This document shows positions 1-7,330 of a DNA stretch of 12,225 nt, piece after piece (positions within the stretch are counted from its first letter, which is position 1; every line of letters starts with the position of its first letter). The position numbers and the translations under genes are program-made. Under the pieces are notes generated by a model. The model had not been told where the DNA came from. It worked only from the letters and a program-made list of their open reading frames with translations, and ran no database searches. Location of the stretch: contig JBFHKR010000075.1 in NCBI GenBank assembly GCA_041595255.1, positions 1-12,225 on the forward strand, given 5' to 3'. The DNA comes from PGYR01 sp041595255 (lineage in GTDB: Bacteria > Bacteroidota > Ignavibacteria > Kapaibacteriales > UBA2268).

Positions 1-37
1 TCAATCCAGATACTCCACCCTATACTTATAATTACAT

Positions 38-74
38 GGACTCTGCACTCCACTTCGTTCCTATCTGAGTGACC
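38..74. repeat. degenerate dispersed palindromic repeat remnant
   Basis: The stretch runs as ctctgcactccacttcgttc followed by ctatctgagtgacc, with a weak inverted pair cactc (46-50) / gagtg (67-71). It resembles, from memory, the widespread 'CACTCCGCTTCGCTCC...GAGTGAC' type of intergenic repeat, here decayed. No coding frame is convincing in positions 1-99. The identification rests on recalled similarity only. Confidence 0.35.
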
Positions 75-99
75 TAAAAAAGCGGAAGTGGTCTAAACC

Positions 100-528
100 T
101 CACAACCCCAACTTATCCAAATTCTTCACTTTATGATAAGTTAAAGCAGCTCTGATGCAGCTTTTTAGCTCTTTCTCGGGAATATCTTCATCCATTTGAA
201 ATACTATAGCTCTTTTTCCTTCATAATCGAATTGATTGCCATATACTTGTTTGAATGTTTTTACTAGTGTAGTGGAGCAACTGAAAAAAATTGCATATTG
301 GTTGGGTGCTTTGGGTTTCCAATCTATTCTTAATGTGCTACCCTTTTTCGCTAGATAGCTTGGCTCACCCCATTTGAGAGTTTCTTCTAGTTCTGATATC
401 TCATCTATTTCATTTGCTGTTTCGAATATTATCCGTCTTAGATTCTCAATTTTTAATCGGGCTTCTTTTGGATATTTATCAAACACAGCATTGACTTCTG
501 GATTTGTGTTTATTGTTAATGTTTTCAA
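100..528 (-). CDS. DUF1801 domain protein (YdhG-like fold)
   Basis: This 142-residue protein spans essentially one DUF1801 domain, a small cytosolic family of unknown biochemical role. Recognisable family features are the PEVNAVFDKYP start (10-20), the core EETLKWGEPSYL (48-59), STLRIDWK (64-71), the YAIFFSCSTTLV segment (78-89), the EGKRAIVF strand (103-110) and the C-terminal ALTYHKVKNLDKLG (128-141). No signal peptide or membrane helix is visible. The start must be non-ATG: TTG at 526-528 gives the family's usual N-terminus, and an in-frame stop lies only a few codons upstream (547-549). The gene sits just downstream of the terminator that ends the preceding unit, so it probably has its own promoter within about 55 bp. 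The family call is firm; cellular function is unknown. Confidence 0.85.
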   Translation of the reverse strand: MKTLTINTNPEVNAVFDKYPKEARLKIENLRRIIFETANEIDEISELEETLKWGEPSYLAKKGSTLRIDWKPKAPNQYAIFFSCSTTLVKTFKQVYGNQFDYEGKRAIVFQMDEDIPEKELKSCIRAALTYHKVKNLDKLGL

Positions 529-580
529 AAGTTGTTTATGCTTAATCTAAAAACTAAAGTTAACTAATTGTAATAATAAT

Positions 581-605
581 AAAAACCCTAGCTTTTGACT
601 AGGGT
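581..605 (-). terminator. intrinsic terminator after the four-helix membrane protein gene
   Basis: Read on the minus strand, ACCCTAG (605-599) pairs perfectly with CTAGGGT (591-585) around a 7-nt loop and is followed by a T-run (TTTTTATTATTA). It lies 17 bp past the stop of the 622-1089 gene and before the DUF1801 gene, so it ends the upstream unit. Confidence 0.8.
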
Positions 606-621
606 ATATATATACTTTATC

Positions 622-1089
622 TTATTCGATTGTGTTTGTAATGGTCGGATTTCCTCTCAATTCGGCATGTACAATTTTACCACCCAATCTACCTACGTAT
701 GCAAAAAAGGCAATCGAGATTACTGATGCTACTAGAATAGTTATACCTATTTTCTTTTCTATAAGTTTTTGCTTTATTGTTGTGTATATTGCAATAGCTG
801 ATAATAGGCCTAAACCAATCGCAAACCAAAGTGCGATTTCTGCTGCTTCTTCGTGTGCCTCTATGTATTGTTCTGATTCAGGTAATAATTTTTCAATTAT
901 ATCTTCTGCTCCTTCTCCACTTTGGAAAGCCAAAAAAGATACAAAAGCTGCTGAAACGAATATTACATAAGCTATAACTCTCGCTGTTTTGTTATTCTTA
1001 ATTAACCCAAATAGCAATATTGCGAATCCAATAAATGTTGCAAATATTGGATAATGATTTATTAATAGATGAACATGTGTCGGTTCCAT
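622..1089 (-). CDS. four-helix membrane protein, DUF2231-like
   Basis: This 155-residue integral membrane protein has about four hydrophobic helices (approximately residues 9-29, 37-55, 84-104 and 114-133). Helix 1 begins with HVHLLINHYPIF (5-16), the His/Asn/Pro-rich opening typical of DUF2231-like proteins. The loop between helices 2 and 3 carries SGEGAEDIIE (57-66) and IEAHEEAAE (76-84), a pattern I associate with the same group, and the tail has GGKIVHAELR (136-145). The intramembrane and loop histidines (H5, H7, H12, H79, H141) could bind haem or metal, but that is inference. The ATG start is supported by a GGAG seven bases upstream. It follows the His-rich secreted protein gene by 55 bp, probably as one transcript, and ends at the hairpin at 581-605. 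An overlapping plus-strand frame is a shadow. Confidence 0.7.
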   Translation of the reverse strand: MEPTHVHLLINHYPIFATFIGFAILLFGLIKNNKTARVIAYVIFVSAAFVSFLAFQSGEGAEDIIEKLLPESEQYIEAHEEAAEIALWFAIGLGLLSAIAIYTTIKQKLIEKKIGITILVASVISIAFFAYVGRLGGKIVHAELRGNPTITNTIE

Positions 1090-1144
1090 CTTTAGACTCC
1101 GATTATTGATTTTATTTATAATTATATATTTTTTAGATTTGAAG

Positions 1145-1525
1145 CTATATAATTACTATTGGGGGAGCTCTTTGCGGAAACGTATTAGAGTATAGGTGTC
1201 TGTAGTGGTTGATAACAAAATTCGGACTATCTGGTGACTCATAAGATAATTCTAATATTGTGATTCCTTCATTTATAGGCGTGTATTTATTTAGTTCAAC
1301 TACCTCAAAGTCTATCACTTTATAATTCACTTGATTTAAGTCATTTAGGTCTTTTTGATTACTATGATGAAATCCAAGTCCAAGTAGATCAATTATATTC
1401 GTCACTTGACTATGTGCAATCGAGTGTTCAACATTATATTCATCATAGTGATTATGTGGAATAACTGTATGCAGAAAAATAATTGCTATAGTCAAAGATA
1501 ATATAATATGGTAAAGTTTTATCAT
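1145..1525 (-). CDS. small secreted/anchored His-rich protein
   Basis: This 126-residue protein begins with a hydrophobic signal or anchor segment (about residues 4-22). A histidine-rich stretch follows: PHNHYDEYNVEHSIAH (23-38) and FHH (52-54). The C-terminus ends in QRAPPIVII (118-126). The combination of an N-terminal export segment, a P-H-x-H cluster and a terminal R-A-P-P resembles small uncharacterised Bacteroidota proteins often found beside cation-efflux genes. That resemblance is from memory. No efflux gene is in this window. Metal binding in the periplasm is a plausible inference from the histidines. It lies upstream of the membrane protein at 622-1089, which also carries exposed histidines, and the two probably share a transcript. 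The start is ATG at 1523-1525. Confidence 0.6.
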   Translation of the reverse strand: MIKLYHIILSLTIAIIFLHTVIPHNHYDEYNVEHSIAHSQVTNIIDLLGLGFHHSNQKDLNDLNQVNYKVIDFEVVELNKYTPINEGITILELSYESPDSPNFVINHYRHLYSNTFPQRAPPIVII

Positions 1526-1561
1526 AACCTATATAACGGATAAGATTGTCATTTGTTGGAT

Positions 1562-1588
1562 AAAAAAAGCCCTCTACAAGTAGAGGGC
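1562..1588 (-). terminator. strong intrinsic terminator after the lipoprotein gene
   Basis: GCCCTCTAC (1569-1577) and GTAGAGGGC (1580-1588) form a perfect 9-bp inverted repeat separated by 2 nt. On the minus strand it is followed by a seven-T run. It lies 29 bp past the stop of the 1618-2208 gene and ends that transcription unit. Confidence 0.9.
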
Positions 1589-1617
1589 AAATAAAATAAG
1601 TTAGTTAAATCCAAGTA

Positions 1618-2208
1618 TTATTTAGTTTTAATTCGTAATACCATATCCATATGAGATTCGATATAGTCAAACTTATTGTCAACATTCTCACCGACTAAGC
1701 CACTATACTCAGTAACGAATATAAAGTAAGGTGTTTTCTTGATTTGCTCTGAAATCAAATTGCCAAGTTCACTTGGTACTTCGATTATATGTTTTGCAGT
1801 TTTATAATAATCAGCAACATGCAGGTTTTTAAATTCACCTAATTTATATCTTTGACCTGGTATTCTACTTCCGTCAGAAGTAGTAGGAATTAAATAAAAG
1901 TTAACAGATTCGAAAATAATAGAGTCAATGTCCATATTATTCTCAGTTTTTATTTCATCTATTCTATAATTGAAATGCAGAATCTGAGCATCTTCGATTT
2001 CATCTTTATTGTCTCTATATGTCTCATAATCATTCAGATCAGTAAAGTCAATTGAGCTGTCCGGTACCATTTTATTTTCGAAGATTGGATCGAAATCAAC
2101 AGTAATTTGCAATATTACATCGCTTATATTAGTGACATCACAGCTGTTTAAGCTAAAGATACCAGCAGTTACTAGCAATGCTGCCAATAAGCCTTTTAAG
2201 TTTTTCAT
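1618..2208 (-). CDS. predicted lipoprotein of unknown function
   Basis: This 196-residue protein has a type II signal peptide: K-rich start, hydrophobic core (about 6-19) and lipobox LNSC with the lipidated cysteine at C23. The mature part has no other cysteine, is acidic, and is rich in predicted beta strands (for example DAQILHFNYRIDEI near 73-86 and PYFIFVTEYSGLVG in the last third). I do not recognise a characterised family. It follows the outer-membrane barrel gene by 34 bp on the same strand, and the strong terminator follows it, so the two are very likely co-transcribed and may act together at the outer membrane; that is inference from position. ATG start at 2206-2208. Confidence 0.75.
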   Translation of the reverse strand: MKNLKGLLAALLVTAGIFSLNSCDVTNISDVILQITVDFDPIFENKMVPDSSIDFTDLNDYETYRDNKDEIEDAQILHFNYRIDEIKTENNMDIDSIIFESVNFYLIPTTSDGSRIPGQRYKLGEFKNLHVADYYKTAKHIIEVPSELGNLISEQIKKTPYFIFVTEYSGLVGENVDNKFDYIESHMDMVLRIKTK

Positions 2209-2242
2209 AATGTAAATACCTATAATTAATAATTTTCAAATT

Positions 2243-3415
2243 TTATTCAGTAACTGAGTCACTATTCGCCCATTCTTTGAAACGCAATCTAAGACCACCG
2301 TTCAAAAACATTTGGGAAGCATAGCCCATATCCAAATGTAGCTCCATAATACCATATTCGTAAGCTGCACCAACTGTGAAACGCCAACTAGTAAATGATT
2401 CTATATCAAACGATAATGGTTTTAATAACCTAACTTCTTCATAAGGGTTTGTCTCTACATCACTTCTAGCAGCAACGTGTGCCATATAATTTAATAGTTG
2501 TTCTTGCGGAATAGCTGACATATTTTTTAATGTTGTACCATCTTCTAAATAAAAGTCAGCATTATATCCATTTTTTCTGACCATGTAGAATGTACCAGAT
2601 AAATCTTCGACTTGTAATCCTCCATAAAGCGAGAATCCATCTCCAAAACCTTTGCTAAAATGAAGACCAACAGCCCATGAATTCATATCTATAGTCTCTG
2701 CTAAAGTCATAAATTGATAAGAAGCATTAAGGGCAAGCGCCATATTATCTTTTTCATCGAATATATTCATCCAATGATCAAGTTGTTGATTTGCTGAGAT
2801 TGCGAGATGATTATACATTTGATCATCAACTGGTGCTCCCAAATATCTAAACCTAAGTTCTGTTCTTGTTGGTAATCCGAAAACTAATTGGAATGCTGGC
2901 AAAGAAGCCATTGTATTAATATTATTTCCTTCATTGAAAGCAATAGTTTTATAGATGCTGTCCGCTGGGTCTCCACCTTGTACAGGCGCTACTACATAAA
3001 TCGCATTACTAGCACCCCCATATATAGTTGGTTGCTCTACAGTTCCTCCAATATTACGGACTATTTTACCATTTAGATAAACAGCGTTATCCATTCTATT
3101 CGTATCGCCAAATGCCGCAGGCAAAACAGCATTATAAACTTGCTGGCTTCCTGGTATTAGAGTCGATGAAAGCGATAAATCAATACCAATAGAATAACTT
3201 TCATCATAAGAAGCTACTGTAAACAAATTGGACTGTGCGCCTTGGCCAATAGTTGTGAATAATGGTTTCGTATATCCTTGTAAGTTTATAGAGGTAAAAA
3301 GGTTAAAATCACCTGGGACTTCTAGTACACCATCTTTATTAAATTCTGCTTTAGAAGTAAAAGAAAGTGATGAAATGATAGTAATCCCAATTATAAATTG
3401 TATGATTCTGTTCAT
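2243..3415 (-). CDS. outer-membrane beta-barrel protein, DUF6588-like
   Basis: With ATG at 3413-3415 the protein has 390 residues. It opens with a Sec signal peptide that probably ends at TSKA|EF (about residue 23). The body looks like an outer-membrane barrel of the DUF6588 type: after the signal comes a region naming a fold state (YSIGIDLSLSSTLIPG), then LPAFQLVFGLPTRTELRFRYLG in mid-protein. Alternating hydrophobic strands follow (SWAVGLHFSKGFGDGFSLYGGLQ), and it ends with LNGGLRLRFKEW strands. A TTG at 3443-3445 would add ten residues, but GGAG sits five bases before the ATG, which favours the shorter form. It lies 69 bp after the YbbR-like gene and 34 bp before the lipoprotein gene. Transport specificity cannot be read from the sequence. 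Confidence 0.75.
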   Translation of the reverse strand: MNRIIQFIIGITIISSLSFTSKAEFNKDGVLEVPGDFNLFTSINLQGYTKPLFTTIGQGAQSNLFTVASYDESYSIGIDLSLSSTLIPGSQQVYNAVLPAAFGDTNRMDNAVYLNGKIVRNIGGTVEQPTIYGGASNAIYVVAPVQGGDPADSIYKTIAFNEGNNINTMASLPAFQLVFGLPTRTELRFRYLGAPVDDQMYNHLAISANQQLDHWMNIFDEKDNMALALNASYQFMTLAETIDMNSWAVGLHFSKGFGDGFSLYGGLQVEDLSGTFYMVRKNGYNADFYLEDGTTLKNMSAIPQEQLLNYMAHVAARSDVETNPYEEVRLLKPLSFDIESFTSWRFTVGAAYEYGIMELHLDMGYASQMFLNGGLRLRFKEWANSDSVTE

Positions 3416-3484
3416 AAATACTCCAATAAGATTTAAAATATTCAACCTAAATTAAGAATTAAATTGAACAATTAATAGAATTAT

Positions 3485-4444
3485 TTATCTGCCAGCAAAT
3501 TCTAACATATTTTTTTCGTCAGACTTCTTGAATACATAAACGTACATACGGGAAGTGTTGCTTAACTTCACGTTTCCTTTGATTTTAGATTTCACGAAAA
3601 CTGTAGAAGTACTAGAATTATATACTTCATTTGCATCAAGTATTAGTTCTATATCTGATAATTCAACCTGAGAAACTGCTGTTATACCACCTCTTACAGT
3701 AACATCGAATCGTTTTGGCATGATATCGTAACTCTCAGCTTTACCATTGATCAATGTGTAAGGTACATCTTTGAAGGTTCTCTCGGCTATCTGCTCTAAT
3801 TTTCCAAATACGAATACACTTTGTCTAGACTTAGCTACTATAGATTCCAATGTGTCTTGGAGTGGTATTTTTGTTCTGAAACTATTAGCAACATCACTAA
3901 TTACAGTGTATTCTGTTTTCCAAGTCTTTATGTTGCTTACTATTTTATTGTTACCTTTTATACGGATTCTTTCTGGCTCTACATTTGGTCCATCTACTAA
4001 TGTAAACCCTTGTGTAGGAATTACTTTTACATTAGGTTCTACTTCTACAAAATACTCACCACTAATACCTGTTCTAATTTCTACATTGTCAGGAAGTGCA
4101 TCTATTGTCTCGAGATTGCCAATATAGCGAACAGATTTCAATATTTGTTGTCTCCCAACTTCTATATCATTTTTTTCTATTCTTTGTTTGGATAAATCAA
4201 GGCTTATTTCTTTAGATGTATTGAAAAATAATAGGTTAAATATATCCCATCCTTTACCTTTTACTTCTATATCCAGATGCTTTGGTATTGGGTTTTCTAT
4301 TGCTCTATTATTCGGCATAATAACTTTAAAAGGTACCTTCACGAATGTAACGTATTCGTTGTTGAGAGTTGTGTATGCCCATAAAGTAATAGCTAATAAT
4401 ATAGCTCCTATTATAGATTTTTTTACTCTAAACTTCTTTTTCAT
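3485..4444 (-). CDS. YbbR-like membrane-anchored protein
   Basis: This 319-residue protein has a basic N-terminus, one membrane helix (about residues 10-27) and a large extracytoplasmic part made of repeated YbbR-type beta domains. The first (about 30-115) reads VPFKVIMPNNRAIENPIPK followed by DIEVKGKGWDIFNL, which matches the usual 'P..v.....L...P..v.v.v.G' layout. Further copies are seen around VEVEPNVKVIPTQGF and VPYTLINGKAESYDIMPK...VTVRGG. In Firmicutes the YbbR protein CdaR regulates the diadenylate cyclase CdaA; no cyclase gene is adjacent here, so that role should not be assumed. Its ATG overlaps the dnaG reading frame by 17 bp, indicating co-transcription and probable translational coupling with the primase gene. 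Confidence 0.8.
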   Translation of the reverse strand: MKKKFRVKKSIIGAILLAITLWAYTTLNNEYVTFVKVPFKVIMPNNRAIENPIPKHLDIEVKGKGWDIFNLLFFNTSKEISLDLSKQRIEKNDIEVGRQQILKSVRYIGNLETIDALPDNVEIRTGISGEYFVEVEPNVKVIPTQGFTLVDGPNVEPERIRIKGNNKIVSNIKTWKTEYTVISDVANSFRTKIPLQDTLESIVAKSRQSVFVFGKLEQIAERTFKDVPYTLINGKAESYDIMPKRFDVTVRGGITAVSQVELSDIELILDANEVYNSSTSTVFVKSKIKGNVKLSNTSRMYVYVFKKSDEKNMLEFAGR

Positions 4445-6293
4445 ACATCATTTCTCTTCTTTTAATTAGGTCTCTATAGCTAACCATTACTGAATCGTTT
4501 TCGGGTTCTTCTTCAATTTTTTCTATTACTAGTTTTATTTCTTCTTCTAGATTATTTAGTATTATACTTCTAATAGCCTCTTGTATTAATACTTCTTCAT
4601 TTGTAGTCTCTACATGCCTAAATTTTTCCCACTCATCCGAAGGTCTAAATTCTTCGTTTAGTAATAATATATTAGTTAATATACCATTTATTTCCTCTTC
4701 TGCTTCTTCAGAATGTAGAATTTGCTGGAATAATTCTTCAGTAGTGTTAAACTCAAGATATTCTAAATGGTCAAATATTCTCATTGCCATATTGGTCTGA
4801 AAGAATTCTGGAGTTAGTTGCAATTTTTCTATTACTTGTTTTATGTCTTTGCTGTGAAGTAGATAAGAGAATATTTTTATTTCAGCGTCATTTAATACTT
4901 GTTTGAGTTCGGAAACCATATTCTCTGGTTGCCATTCATTTTTAGTACCCTTTACTAACTCAAGTTTTCCTTGCTCAGAGTTCTGTCTAGCTTTACTCTT
5001 TTCTTGATAAATTAACCCTCTTTCGGACTCGCTCAAATCTAATAGCGAGGCAAGACTATTTATATAATGGTCATGAACAAATACATCTTTTATTTTGTTT
5101 ATGGTTCGTACCATTTTCTGTAAAAATTCAGAAAGAAGTTTAGGATTCTTAAAATCACTATTTTTCTTAAAGTTCTCAACTCTAAATTCTACAAAAGTCT
5201 TTGCTTTTCTGAGCAATAACTCATATTCCTTCTTACCTTTTTCTCGGATAATACTGTCAGGGTCTTGCCCTTCTGGTAGAACAACAATCTTGACATCAAT
5301 CTCATTTTCCAAACATAAATCAATGGATTTGTCAGCAGCATTTACTCCAGCTCTATCCGAATCATAATTCAGGTAAACTGAATTTACATATCTTTTCAAC
5401 CTTGTAGCGTGTTTCTCTGTAAGGGCAGTACCACTTACTGCAACTACATTCTCTACTCCTGCTTGGCTTAGTGAAACAACGTCAGCATAGCCTTCGACTA
5501 ATATTGCTACCTCTTTGTTACGTATAGCATCCATCCCTTCGTAAAAGCCATATAAAACATCACTTTTATCATATATTGAAGTTTGGGGTGAATTGATATA
5601 TTTCGCTGCTTTTTCGCTATTAGTAAGGTCTCTACCACCGAATCCGATAACTTTACCTAGATGATCTTTGATAGGGAAGATGGCTCGACCTTTAAACCTA
5701 TCATAAAGTTTACCATTTTTACTTTTACCAATAACTCCAGACTCAAGCATTATCTGCTCTGTATATCCTTTGCTTCTAAGATGATTTACAGTTGCATCCC
5801 AGCTATCAGGTGCGTAACCTAATGCAAATTTATCTTGAACATCACTAGTAAATCCACGTTTTATAAAGTACTCTATGGCAATGTGCTTTTCATCTAATCG
5901 CATTGAAGTAATGTAAAACTTCTTGACTTCTTCGAGCAATTCAAGCGTTCTTTTTCTTTTTGATACTTTTTCGGTACTTTGTTTTTGTTCCGAATTCGAT
6001 TGAGTAGGTATTTCAATACTTAGCTTATTTGCTAGTTCTACTACCGCTTCTAGAAATGTTATTCGTCTATATTCCATTAGGAACGTGAATACATTACCAC
6101 CTTTTCCTGAGGAGAAATCTTTGAATATTTGCTTATCTGGCGATACTACGAAAGATGGGGTTTTCTCATTAGTAAAAGGACTAAGACCAATATAGTTTTT
6201 TCCTCGTTTTTTCAATACCAGATGGTCACTAATTATCTCTACTATATCAGCGTCTCGTCTTATTTGCTCTATTATTTCTTCAGGTATATGCAT
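4428..6293 (-). CDS. dnaG: DNA primase lacking the zinc-ribbon ligands
   Basis: DnaG makes RNA primers at the replication fork. The 621-residue length is normal. The N-terminal zinc-binding domain (about 1-100) keeps the family frame NYIGLSPFTNEKTPSF and KQIFKDFSSGKGGN, but the four usual ligands C-H-C-C are replaced by S38, T41, D59 and S62. The catalytic core is intact: RFKGRAIFPI (199-208) and GFGGRDL (217-223), the Toprim glutamate E267 in VEGYADVV, the acidic pair D311/D313 in DSDRAG (a G-to-S variant of DGD), and EGQDPDSII (341-349). The C-terminal third is helical, as expected for the helicase-interaction domain. ATG lies 1 bp after the folK stop, and the 3' end overlaps the YbbR-like gene. 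The gene is otherwise undamaged, so I treat it as functional. Confidence 0.96.
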   Translation of the reverse strand: MHIPEEIIEQIRRDADIVEIISDHLVLKKRGKNYIGLSPFTNEKTPSFVVSPDKQIFKDFSSGKGGNVFTFLMEYRRITFLEAVVELANKLSIEIPTQSNSEQKQSTEKVSKRKRTLELLEEVKKFYITSMRLDEKHIAIEYFIKRGFTSDVQDKFALGYAPDSWDATVNHLRSKGYTEQIMLESGVIGKSKNGKLYDRFKGRAIFPIKDHLGKVIGFGGRDLTNSEKAAKYINSPQTSIYDKSDVLYGFYEGMDAIRNKEVAILVEGYADVVSLSQAGVENVVAVSGTALTEKHATRLKRYVNSVYLNYDSDRAGVNAADKSIDLCLENEIDVKIVVLPEGQDPDSIIREKGKKEYELLLRKAKTFVEFRVENFKKNSDFKNPKLLSEFLQKMVRTINKIKDVFVHDHYINSLASLLDLSESERGLIYQEKSKARQNSEQGKLELVKGTKNEWQPENMVSELKQVLNDAEIKIFSYLLHSKDIKQVIEKLQLTPEFFQTNMAMRIFDHLEYLEFNTTEELFQQILHSEEAEEEINGILTNILLLNEEFRPSDEWEKFRHVETTNEEVLIQEAIRSIILNNLEEEIKLVIEKIEEEPENDSVMVSYRDLIKRREMMYEKEV

Positions 6294-6294
6294 C

Positions 6295-6837
6295 TTAATT
6301 TATTTTATCTATTTGGCAACAATCGTCACATTGCTTTACTAACTCTTCCAAACTGAATTCGTTGTTCGGTGGTATATAGTGACCCGCAATCTCAGCAGCT
6401 GGTACTAATACAAAATTTCTTTTTCTATATTCTTTATGAGGAATCGTTAGACTCTCAGTTTCTACTATTTCTTTTCCGTAGAATATAATATCTATATCTA
6501 ACTCCCTTTCGTGCCATCTTTCACGTTCTTGTCTGCCATACATTTTCTCGATTTCTTTACACTTGGCCAGCAAATCAGTAGGGGAGTGTTGAGTCATACC
6601 TTTGACACAAATGTTAATAAACCAATTCTGGTCTTTCACCCCATAAGGCTCTGTACCATAATAAGAAGACACTACTACTTGCGAAATCAATCCAAGCTCA
6701 ACTAACGTCTCTACAGCATTGTCTAGGGTAGTTTTTTTATCCCCTATATTGGCACCCAATGAGAGCAGAACGAAAGCATTTTTTTTATAAGATTCAGTCA
6801 ATTTGTATTCGCAGTATGTATATTTACTCAACTTCAA
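6295..6837 (-). CDS. folK: 2-amino-4-hydroxy-6-hydroxymethyldihydropteridine pyrophosphokinase (HPPK)
   Basis: FolK transfers pyrophosphate from ATP to the pterin alcohol in folate synthesis. Family motifs are present in order: LLSLGANIGDK (24-34), SSYYGTEPYG (57-66), NWFINICVKG (71-80), IEKMYGRQERERWHERELDIDI (96-117) with the metal-binding aspartates D114 and D116, and TIPHKEYRKRNFVLVPAAEI (131-150). The usual W-G-P-R before the acidic motif is W-H-E-R here; the arginine is kept. No ATG precedes the core: possible starts are TTG at 6835-6837, 6829-6831 or 6799-6801, and none has a clear ribosome site. The last would remove the 12-residue extension not expected in the family. It leads the folK-dnaG-ybbR block, and folB lies 1.4 kb upstream beyond the accessory island. 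Confidence 0.93.
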   Translation of the reverse strand: MKLSKYTYCEYKLTESYKKNAFVLLSLGANIGDKKTTLDNAVETLVELGLISQVVVSSYYGTEPYGVKDQNWFINICVKGMTQHSPTDLLAKCKEIEKMYGRQERERWHERELDIDIIFYGKEIVETESLTIPHKEYRKRNFVLVPAAEIAGHYIPPNNEFSLEELVKQCDDCCQIDKIN

Positions 6838-6870
6838 TATAATAAAATTTGGGGGATTTAAAGTGTAATT

Positions 6871-6897
6871 AGTTCACTGTGGTTCTCGAAGTGAACT
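6871..6897. repeat. inverted repeat, short form of the TTCTCGAAGTGAA family
   Basis: agttcac (6871-6877) and gtgaact (6891-6897) are perfect inverted copies around a 13-nt loop. The inner segment ggttctcgaagt (6881-6892) is the exact reverse complement of 8178-8189, and tctcgaagtgaa (6884-6895) recurs in direct orientation at 8200-8211, so related repeat units flank the island on both sides. Confidence 0.75.
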
Positions 6898-6939
6898 AAA
6901 GTTTAAATTTTCAAGAAATCTTGTAGCTTCGGATGATAT

Positions 6940-6986
6940 GTCATTGCGATGACACAAAGCGAAGTGATGTGGAGGTGGCAATCTCC
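6940..6986. repeat. decayed 'TCATTGCGA...GCAATCTCC' dispersed repeat
   Basis: The unit begins gtcattgcgatgacacaaag and ends ggtggcaatctcc, with ends attgc (6943-6947) and gcaat (6978-6982) in inverted orientation. It resembles, from memory, the very widespread intergenic repeat of the form TCATTGCGAGGAGCGAAGCGACGAAGCAATCTC found in many bacterial phyla. No function is assigned. Confidence 0.6.
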
Positions 6987-7070
6987 ATTTGCAAAAATAC
7001 TGTATTTATCTCTATTTATATATTGTATAGACATATTGCTTGTGATGAGCTGCGTCGAAGTACATACGTC

Positions 7071-7111
7071 TCCTAATCCTTCAAACCCTTTTTTACAAGT
7101 GGGCTTCCGAC
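7071..7111. repeat. decayed 'AATCCCTCAAACCCC...AAGGGGGCTTC' repeat
   Basis: tcctaatccttcaaaccctt followed by ttttacaagtgggcttccg resembles a common intergenic palindrome whose arms are C-rich and G-rich (AAACCC...GGGCTT). The better-preserved relative in this window is at 8222-8251. The similarity is by eye. Confidence 0.4.
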
Positions 7112-7114
7112 TTT

Positions 7115-7160
7115 GCGTCACTATGAGAGTAAGCGAAGAGTCTAGGGTGGAATGCTCAAT
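7115..7160. repeat. second decayed copy of the 'CGTCATTGCGAG...GCGAAG' repeat
   Basis: cgtcactatgagagtaagcg aagagtctagggtggaatgctcaat follows the same order as the 6940-6986 unit (cgtca-t-gag, a gcgaag core, then gg-aat-ctca) but is more decayed. It abuts the point where homology of the truncated serine hydrolase fades. Confidence 0.4.
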
Positions 7161-7330
7161 ATTATATTATTTTACTTTCACTCGACTAAGTTGAACTGAA
7201 TAAAACTGAATTCTAATGCCAAAATAGAATCTTTCTTTCCAATTAGAATCGAGCCATTAAACTTTCCTTTCTCGTGTAAACAGGTCAAATAAGCACCAAC
7301 TTCTTGTGATATTTCATTCTCGATTTGTAT

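Larger units (their letters stand above)
6838..7177. other. non-coding stretch of decayed palindromic repeats
   Basis: I see no credible gene here. The two overlapping open frames that cover it read through repeat-like DNA and have no family features. The stretch is a mosaic of at least four decayed repeat units, listed separately. It forms the folK-side end of the island between folK and folB and must also contain the folK promoter, which I could not place with confidence. Confidence 0.6.

Noticed and set aside
3416..3445. TTG-initiated ten-residue extension of the outer-membrane barrel protein
   Set aside because: The ATG at 3413-3415 has GGAG five bases upstream and gives a normal signal peptide.
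5095..5367. 90-residue plus-strand frame inside dnaG (and similar plus-strand frames inside other minus-strand genes)
   Set aside because: These are antisense shadows of well-supported genes, without their own start signals or recognisable domains.
6903..7121. 72-residue minus-strand open frame between folK and the island genes
   Set aside because: It reads through decayed palindromic repeats, begins without a ribosome site, and shows no signal, helix or family motif. It is an artefact of repeat sequence.
6949..7194. 81-residue plus-strand open frame
   Set aside because: It covers the same repeat mosaic on the other strand and runs antisense into the serine-hydrolase relic; composition is not protein-like.
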